A stretch of 64,000 nt of DNA from Inia geoffrensis (taxonomy: Eukaryota; Chordata; Mammalia; Artiodactyla; Iniidae): assembly GCA_036417435.1 (NCBI GenBank), contig CM070903.1, positions 93,517,001 through 93,581,000 on the forward strand, written 5' to 3'. Shown here piece after piece: positions 56,634-64,000 of the stretch (position 1 is its first letter; every line of letters begins with the position of its first letter). The position numbers and the translations under genes are program-made. Under the pieces are notes generated by a model, which did no database searches, was not told where the DNA came from, and was given only the letters and a program-made list of their open reading frames with translations.

Positions 56634-57485
56634 CACAGCAAGATCCTTTTTGACCCACCTCCTAGAGAAATGGAAATAAAAACAAAAATAAACAAATGGG
56701 ATCTAATGAAATGTCAAAGCTTTTGCACAGCAAAGGAAACCATAAACAAGACCAAAAGACAACCCTCAGAATGGGAGAAAATATTTGCAAACGAATCAGA
56801 CAAAGGATTAATCTCCAAAATTTATAAGCAGCTCATGTAGCTCAATAATAAAAAAACAAACAACCGAATCCAAAAATGGGCAGAAGACCTAAATAGACAT
56901 TTCTCTCAAGAAGATATGCAGACTGCCAACAAACACATGAAAGAATGCTCAACATCATTAATCATTAGATAAATGCAAATCAAAACTACAATGAGATATC
57001 ATCTCACACCAGTCAGAATGGCCATCATCAAAAAATCTAGAAACAATAAATGCTGGAGAGGGTGTAGAGAAAAGGGAACACTCTTGCACTGCTGGTGGGA
57101 ATGTGAATTGGTACAGCCACTATGGAGAACAGTATGGAGGTTCCTTAAACAACTGCAAATAGAACTACCATATGACCCAGCAATCCCACTAGTGGGCATA
57201 TACCCTGAGAAAACCATAATTCAAAAAGAGTCATGTACCAAAATGTTCATTGCAGCTCTATTTACGATAGCCCGGAGATGGAGACAACCTAAGTGCCCGT
57301 CATCGGATGAATGGATAAAGAAGATGTGGCACATATATACAATGGAATATTACTCAGCCATAAAAAGAGACGAAATTGAGCTATTTGTAATGAGGTGGAT
57401 AGACCACGAGTCTGTCATACAGAGTGAAGTAAGTCAGAAAGAGAAAGACAAATACTGTATGCTAACACATATATATGGAATTTAA
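56634..57485 (+). pseudogene. L1 ORF2 C-terminal region, broken by stops
   Basis: The frame reads [26 protein letters not shown] text, then [19 protein letters not shown], then [19 protein letters not shown] from 56973, [20 protein letters not shown] (a zinc-knuckle-like C-terminal region) and [20 protein letters not shown]. In-frame stops are TAG at 56838-56840 and TAA at 56970-56972. The last open run, 170 codons at 56973-57485, ends at the normal ORF2 stop. Dead on arrival, since reverse transcriptase is absent from this truncated copy. Confidence 0.93.
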
Positions 57486-57859
57486 GAAAAAAAAAATGTC
57501 ACGAAGAACCTAGGGGTAAGACAGGAATAAAGACACAGACCTACTAGAGAATGGACTTGAGGATACGGGGAGGGGGAAGGGTAAGCTGTGACAAAGTGAG
57601 AGAGTAGCATGGATATATATACACTACCAAACGTAAAATAGATAGCTAGTGGGAAGCAGCCACATAGCACAAGGAGATCAGCTCGGTGCTTTGTGACCGC
57701 CTAGAGGGGTGGGATAGGGAGGGTGGGAGGGAGAGAGATGCAAGAGGGAAGAGATAGGGGGACATAGGTATATGTATAACTGATTCACTTTGTTATAAAG
57801 CAGAAACTAACACACCATTGTAAAGCAATTATACTCCAATAAAGATGTAAAATAAACAA
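57486..57859 (+). other. L1 3' UTR
   Basis: G-rich patch (57570-57590), gcttcc-rich reverse pattern shared with the other L1 3' ends in the window, and AATAAA near 57839. Confidence 0.85.
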
Positions 57860-57874
57860 AAAAATGTTATCTTT

Positions 57875-59140
57875 TTTATCTGTGATATGTCTTGTTAGAT
57901 TTACATTAGGCAATGTAAGGCATTCTTCACTGTGATTAATTGTCATGAATATTGACTACATTTTGCTTTTATTCATACATAATGATGAGCATGGAACAAA
58001 ACAGGAAAAAAATGTTGTAGACTCTGCACTCATGCTGAAATAGACATTGTATTTTGGGATCATCAGTTAAAGCCTAAATACAGAGGCAAAGTTTTGATTT
58101 ATGGATAGAAATGAGAAATGAAAAATAAAAAATAGCGCCATATGAAGAAACACATTCAAAAAGAATGCTTTTTTTGGACAATTTTTTAGTTACACTAAAT
58201 ATAGGATTGTTTCATCTTTTCTTAACTCTAGTGACTTAAGTTTTTTTCATATTTTATTTTCAAGGTCTTTCACCCCATCATTAGATTAAACCTTGTTTGT
58301 CTCTGGAAAGTATTAAACTCTTTATACAAAAAATGTGTGCGTTTCACCTAAGACAATTGCAGTCAGGCATGCAGTAACTCCCTCTTGATTATGCCACTTT
58401 TTGATAAACAAGGTAGTAGATACAAATTCAGACACTCTCTTTAAGAATTGCAATCCATATAAAATACTTACTTTGTTTCACCTGATAAAATGCAAATAAA
58501 ATTTTTCAGTTGCCATTAGTACCAATGATTGTGGTAATAAATAAATATGAATATCCAGCTTCACTTTTATTTACCCATTCATAGAAACCAGTATAAGATT
58601 AATTTATCAAATTTTCATGCCTGTTAATTCTACTATTAGATAAAAATCTTGGCTTTTTAATAGCAGAGTTCCATTCGATATCTAAACATTGTATATGATA
58701 TTGTTACTGAAATTTATTAATTTCAAAATATATGTGATAATATATGATGATTACCAAAGTGAATTCTAGAACATATTAATTTGGCTAGTATGATTGAAAA
58801 TGTAGCATATATCAGGGTGTTTATTTTTTTACCATTGCTTTTCCATATGAATTTTTTCCCAGGAAAAAATTTTTTCCCTTTTTTTCTTTCCTTTTTTAAT
58901 TTACATTTTCCCAAGTCATCCCTCAATGAATTGAAAGGCAGATTTTTTTCCTCCAGTTCAGATCTTTCTTCAATATCTCCCTTAGGCACATGTCCCTTTC
59001 TTTTCTATACACTTCCTTCTTTTTCTTCTTGGTTTAAGTTCCTAGGGTCTTGAATTTTCACTAAGTTGCTGGAATGTAAAAGTGGTAATTTAAAAAATTT
59101 CCATAATCTTCATTACCTTTCTCATCACCCTTATCACCTG
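57875..59140. other. AT-rich unique DNA, no gene seen
   Basis: No repeat or coding block. A short inexact direct repeat (aattttttccc) lies near 58851-58880. Confidence 0.45.
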
Positions 59141-59149
59141 AAGACGAGG

Positions 59150-60690
59150 CATATGAACTTCCTCCTTTATTGAGTAAAACCTAAGCTCTCGTACATAGAC
59201 TCCCTCTGATTTCCTCTTCTCTGCAACTCAAAGTATATTCATATACCATGTCCTGCTTGCTTGACAGAAGAAATGCCTTGTCATAGTAATGCTAATCCCT
59301 TTGACTATGGTCCAGATTCCAAATGATCATGTCTCTTCTGAGAACTGTTCAATCTCTTGCTGTTGGATCGTCAATTTGACCACTAACTTTTTCTCTTTAG
59401 TTGTGCAGGGGAGGGAAAATAATTTTCCCTCTACCCTATTAGGTTCTTGGCTGAGACCCCCATGTAATAAAAAACAGATTAACAGGAGAAAAAAACAAAC
59501 AAACAATTTTAACTCCTGGTACGGCCCCCTTTCTAATGTAAATTTCCCTTACAAAAGGGAAACTTCTACTGTTTTCAGAGCTTCTTTTGTGTCTGCACTT
59601 TTTCAAAATAATCAGCTCAAAATAATCCTTATGCCAAAGGAGCATATTTTGGAGTGGCACATTCTGCTACCCCTCAGCTTATAAACATACTCCAATCTCT
59701 ATTAATCAATTTTCCCACAAAGAACCAAGATTACCTCTGTAGACCACCAAGTTTTCTTAAAACCGTAGTCTACATGAACTCTCTCCATTTCTGATCTTTA
59801 ACCAACAATCTCTTGCAGTCTGGCTTTTCCTCTCATGAACTCCCACTTTCCTTCTGAAACATTTATCTTCCGGTCTTTTCTCTTTCTATTCAGTCTCTGC
59901 TCATTTTGATATTGATGACTCCATCCTTTTGGAAACATTCATATAGATTAATATCACTTGGATGATATTCCAGCATTTTTCTTTTTCTATTATTTTATAT
60001 CCATCTCTATTGCTTTGCTAACTTAGTCTTCTTTGTTTCCTCTTACAATGTATAACTATAAATATCAGGGTTCTAGTTGTTGTCTCTGGCTGTTGCCTTT
60101 TATTCTATTCTCTTTCTCTTGGTGATTTCATATATGATGATAACCAGAGAAATCACTTCCTAATCAAATTTCTCTTAGCCTAACCTCTCTCTTGAATTTC
60201 AAAATCACCTTTTCAATTGTTTTGTTGAATATTTCACGAGGATGTCCTGCTTGAATCAGCATTTCAACTTGTCCAGAACTGCCACTCTCATCACAGTAGT
60301 CACATTTCCAGAATGGGCCTCCTTCCTCTTCATCTTTACGTCCCTAGTACTTGGGAAGGATTCAACATATGCTGAATAAGTTGCCCTCTCTCTATCAATG
60401 GTCTTTCTATTTTACTTGTGACTTAGGTTAAGGCCATAGAATTTTCTGCAGATTCTTCCTTTTCTTGACCATCAATATCCAGAGGGTCCCGTCAACTCAA
60501 TCTTTCCAATATCTCTTGCTGTCATAGTCTTTCTTTCTGTTGCTTTTGCCCTCAATTGCTAAAATGTGAGTCACTAGAGAGTAGGAATGTTAGACTGTTT
60601 TGTTCACAATTTTAACCTAACCAGCTAGAAGAGTACTTGGTATATAGTCATTGTTCAATGAATATTTGTTGAGTTGGGTTGAATCAAAGG
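59150..60690 (+). pseudogene. L2 LINE coding region remnant, interrupted by an LTR
   Basis: Pyrimidine-rich L2 coding text with many disabling changes: actcaaagtatattc, ctgagaactgttcaatctcttgc, then after the LTR ttaaccaacaatctcttgcagtctggcttttcc, cattttgatattgatgactcc, ctctttctcttggtgatttcat, and the 3' end gttcacaattttaacc, gagtacttggtatatagtcattgttcaatgaatatttgttg. No long open frame survives. Confidence 0.7.
59402..59676 (-). mobile_element. LTR of an ERV1-type element, short copy
   Basis: Reads on the minus strand from tgaggggtagcagaatgtgccac (59676) to ccctcccctgcaca (59402), so TG...CA ends. Includes tccaaaatatgctcctttggcataagg, gagctgattattttg, tctcctgttaatctgttttttattaca and agccaagaacctaatagggtagagg. 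No pol or env remnant adjoins. Inserted in L2. No clear target-site duplication. Confidence 0.65.
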
Positions 60691-62617
60691 CTCATTGATT
60701 TTTTTGTTGTTTTTGTTTTTTATCTGTTTCGTTTTTTGTTTTTGGTTTGCAGGGACTATTACAATAGACTTCCATCTGAACTCTCTGTACCCAGTTATTT
60801 CCCTAATCCTTCATGTATGTCACGGTCACTTACAGACTACTCCTCCTCTGTCTTGGTATACAAATTCTTACTTCTCTGAAGTATATGCCACTCTTTATCC
60901 TGACTCATAGTGATCATTTACCAAACTCCTGGTTATTCCCAAACATCTGTCCAAGATAGAGATGCAGAAAACTCATTTTCCTTTTCCATTTCAAATTTTT
61001 CCATCACTGAGAGTACATCAGTATTTATGTATATGACCCTCTACATCAAATATCACAATTTCTAGCTTACTGTATCAACCTTCCAGAAACTCTTGAACAC
61101 CTTTTAGCTTGTTGAATGTATACAGGACTTTGCTGAAGTATCTCTGTATCTTTTAGTTTGTCCAATGTAGTTTAAGGAGGTTTCACCTAATATCAAAAAA
61201 TAGCTTTCATAGCCTATCTGAGCTTTCATAATCCTTTGGTTCCATGAAAACAAACTGAATACCCACAGAACTGTTCTCTTTCTTTCTGATAAAGAATGGG
61301 ATGGGGTCAGGAAGCTCAGTTTTAATCAAATTACAAGTTATTAGCTTAATATATTTAGAAGATTATATTCCATAAATGATACTGCCAGACATTGTAGAGG
61401 ACTGTGTTCTTATGAATAGTTCTCTTGGGAAAAATAAATTATTTCTTGCATTTGAGTTGCCAATCCATTTATGTTAAACTTTAATCAGGTTAGCAAGACT
61501 TTATTTCTCATTTTACTCTTTGCATTATATTACTATAAAGTGATTGGCTTTGTAACAATATGATGCATGTTGATCTTGCTTTATGCTCTAGATCTGTGTT
61601 TTGAAAGAAAAAATGTTATAAAATGAACATCGTGATTTAGAGCCATGTTTCTGTTTGCATCTATTACATTTCATTCTCATAGAATTCCTTTGTCAATAAG
61701 CAGAATATGTTCCTTGAACTCTCCCCCATATTTTGATTATACTTTGCATGACTTTTGATGTCCCACGTGTTACAAAGCAACCCAGAGATTATTCCCTTTT
61801 TACATTATGTGAAATTACGAGTTATCATCACTAAACATCATTTAATAGTTTAAGGTATCACCTTGCTATTATCTGCAGTCTTGTGCAGAAAGTTTGGATT
61901 AGAAATGTTATGAATAGATAATGTTGCAAATCGAGTTCATGCAACATTAACAGGCATTTCCTGTATTACCACAGATGCAACAGTTTACATGTTTTAATTC
62001 TGACTTGATAGATTTAGAAACTACTAAGGTGAGTTATTTAACAACTGTCATTTAAAAAATCACCAAAATTAAAATTAAGAAAGATAATAAAAAGAGTAAA
62101 AGTTTTAATACAGTGTAAAACCTTAATGAGAAGGATAATTTTCTGGAAAAGTATAAATTGCCAAATTTGAATCAGGAAAAAATTTTAAAATATAATTAGA
62201 AAAATACGGGGAACTTGATAATATAATAAAATAATTATTCTAGCATATATTTGGAGTAAGATGGCTTGTTGGCCAATTACTTAAAACTTAAAAAGACATA
62301 TAATGCTTATACTACATAATATATTACATGGTATAGCAAAAAGGAGAAAACTATCCAAATTTATTTTTGAAACTGGAAAACCTTGATACTGAAACTTGAC
62401 AAAATAAACCCAAGACAAACTCTAGGTCAGTATCATTTAGAAATATATATGTATAGATTATAAGCAAAATATTAGCGTGTTGAATTCAACTCTGCATTAA
62501 AAATTATCATCTATCATGACCAAGTAGAGTTTATTCCAGGAAATATAGATGATTCAAGCTTAGGAAATCTATTAATATAATTTATCACTTCAAACTGTCA
62601 AGGAAGAACTGTCTCTT
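60691..62617. other. AT-rich, repeat-poor unique DNA, no gene seen
   Basis: The longest stretch here without a recognised transposon. Short frames (60679-60910) have no domain. Possibly useful as a place to look for conserved non-coding sequence. Confidence 0.4.
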
Positions 62618-62974
62618 TTTTTAATTTTTATTTAATTAATTAATTTATTTTTGACTGTGTTTGGTCTTTGTTTCTGTGCGCGGGCTTTCTCTAGTTGCCA
62701 TGAGCGGGGGCTACTCTTCCTTGCGGTGCGTGGGCTTCTCATTGCCGTGGCTTCTCTTGTTGCAGAGCACAGGCTCTAGGCGCACGGGCTTCAGTAGTTG
62801 TGGCATGCGGCCTTCAGTAGTTGTGGCACGCGGGCTCTAGAGTGCAGGCTCGGTAGTTGTGGCGCACGTGCTTAGTTGCTCTGCGGCATGTGGGATCTTC
62901 TCAGACCAGGGCTCGAACTCGTGTCCCCTGCATTGACAGGGGGATTCCTAACCACTGCGCCACCAGAGGAGCCC
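62618..62974 (-). mobile_element. CHR SINE, long form
   Basis: Head at right (cactgcgccaccagagg, reverse complement) and long body with ctctagttgcc, tctaggcgcacgggcttcag and tagttgtggc units. Tail (aattaattaatttattt) at left. Flanks give an imperfect duplication (ggaagaactgtct versus ggagaacagtct). Confidence 0.9.
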
Positions 62975-63560
62975 TGGAGAACAGTCTTACCATCCTTCAC
63001 ATTGAGTCCAAAAAAAGTTATTTCCTGAGAATATTTGTAAGGAAATTCAGAAAGAAAAATGCTTACTTAAAAAATCATAATATCTACTTTGATCAATAGC
63101 TCATGTCATGCTTAATGGTGAAACATTTAGAAAATTGCCTTTAAAAGTCATGAACAAGATAAGGATGGCTTCTGGTTGTCAGTTCTAAAGGAAATATAGC
63201 CAGGATCCCTAAGTCTTCTAATCTCTTCCAGTCATCAGTTGCTGATATAGTTGCTGCTGCCTACCCTTAGTTTTGACACATGAAATGTGATAGCCAAACT
63301 GATACCTTTTCTTGTATGTTATGGCTTCAACCATGCTATCATGGAGGATGAATGAATGTGAAGGATCAAACTTTAGCCAGTTATATGGTGTACCTACTAG
63401 TGAGAAAGGAGTCAGGCAAGCAGGAAGTCCCATGGGTCTTAATATTATTAAACCATCCACATTAGATAAAGAAGAGAAGAGAGATACACAGAGGGCAGAG
63501 AAAAAAACTCTAAATGAGTGATGCTTCCTAATCCATTTCTACTTATTTAACCTATCTCTT
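62975..63560. other. Unassigned DNA, no gene seen
   Basis: A minus frame at 63218-63460 and plus frame at 63312-63521 lack domains. Confidence 0.4.
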
Positions 63561-63561
63561 A

Positions 63562-63940
63562 GTATAGTCTAGGTTTTGCTGTTGTGACAAATTAACTCTG
63601 AAATCTTAGATACTCAAGTAATAAAAATTTGTTTCTTGTTTATGCTGCATTTTCAGTGAGGATTGAAATGGGTATTGCTTCACTTAGTTACTCAGGGACC
63701 TAGGCTGTTGATGGCTTCACCATCTTGTACCTGCATCATCTGGCACATGTGGTCTCCTTGGATGGTTTGGCCAAAGAAGATAAAGAATGGAGGTTGCTCA
63801 CGGGCTTTTTATTGCCTCAGTCTAGAAGTGATTAGGGTCATTTCAATCACACTTCATTGCATAGAAAGTAGGACCCTTTAGAATAACAAGTGGGATATTT
63901 GTTGACCATTGCTGTCTACCACAAAGATTAAAACTAATCC
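63562..63940 (-). mobile_element. MaLR-like LTR remnant (uncertain)
   Basis: tgctgttgtgacaaattaactctgaaatcttagatactcaag, tttgtttcttgtttatgctgc, gctgttgatggcttcaccatcttg, and tagaagtgattagggtcatttcaatcac resemble an antisense MaLR or related LTR. Low confidence. Confidence 0.4.
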
Positions 63941-63945
63941 TCTTT

Positions 63946-64000
63946 GGAACTTCCCTGGTGGTCCAGTGGTTAAGACTCTGCACTTCCACTGCAGGGGGCT
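63946..64000 (+). mobile_element. CHR-related SINE, short form, cut by the window end
   Basis: Head ggaacttccctggtggtccagtgg, gactctgcacttccactgcaggggg. The rest lies beyond the right edge. Confidence 0.9.

Larger units (their letters stand above)
56623..57859 (+). mobile_element. 5'-truncated L1 with target-site duplication
   Basis: Plus strand, from the C-terminal part of ORF2 through the 3' UTR to caattatactccaataaagatgt and an A-rich tail. Flanking 15-bp duplication with one mismatch: aaaaatgctatcttt (56608-56622) and aaaaatgttatcttt (57860-57874). Confidence 0.95.

Noticed and set aside
59289..59684. 131-codon plus-strand frame
   Set aside because: It runs across the LTR in L2. No domain; a chance frame across repeat junctions.

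Overview
This window is non-coding mammalian DNA with high confidence, and most likely cetacean (whale or dolphin). The main evidence is about fourteen tRNA-derived SINEs whose head reads cttccctggtggcgcagtgg with a box-B-like ggttcg motif. This matches the CHR-type SINE family of cetaceans and their relatives, and includes the young form of about 205 bp that ends in aggccacaacagtgagaggcc. A young, cetartiodactyl-like L1 family supports this, alongside ancient eutherian repeats (L2, MIR, MLT1, MER5A and old L1M/L1ME copies). No protein-coding exon, intact gene, tRNA/rRNA gene or CRISPR array could be supported. Nearly all long reading frames fall in L1 or SINE sequence, or are chance frames in AT-rich DNA.

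Layout. 0-3 kb: L1 end fragment, unassigned DNA, then a minus-strand ERV1-type LTR. 3-10 kb: AT-rich, mostly unique DNA with eroded L1M and L2. 10-20 kb: a nested transposon cluster. Here ancient plus-strand L1 is cut by CHR SINEs and next to a 5.4-kb young minus-strand L1 (12.87-18.24 kb) that keeps both ends, most of ORF1 and a 2-kb 5' UTR but has lost the reverse transcriptase part of ORF2. 20-31 kb: L1ME, L2, MER5A, hAT-Charlie-like, MIR, MLT1 and several CHR SINEs. 31-49 kb: mostly unique DNA with short L1 3' ends, L2 remnants, a young CHR SINE at 39.2 kb and another at 47.8 kb. 49-64 kb: MLT1, L2, an ERV LTR inside an old L1 (52.2 kb), a 5'-truncated L1 with target-site duplication (56.6-57.9 kb), a second kind of ERV1 LTR inside an L2 (59.4 kb), and CHR SINEs to the last base.

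No genes work together here. The window reads as a gene desert or a large intron. What it records is insertion history: many elements have readable target-site duplications, so the relative order of insertions can be established. I found no convincing undescribed biological system. The best leads are the young L1 with an in-frame loss of the ORF2 reverse transcriptase region, the NF-kB-like motif conserved in two related LTRs, and a perfect 24-bp palindrome in unique DNA. Family names come from remembered consensus sequences, not from a database search. Boundaries without target-site duplications are approximate.
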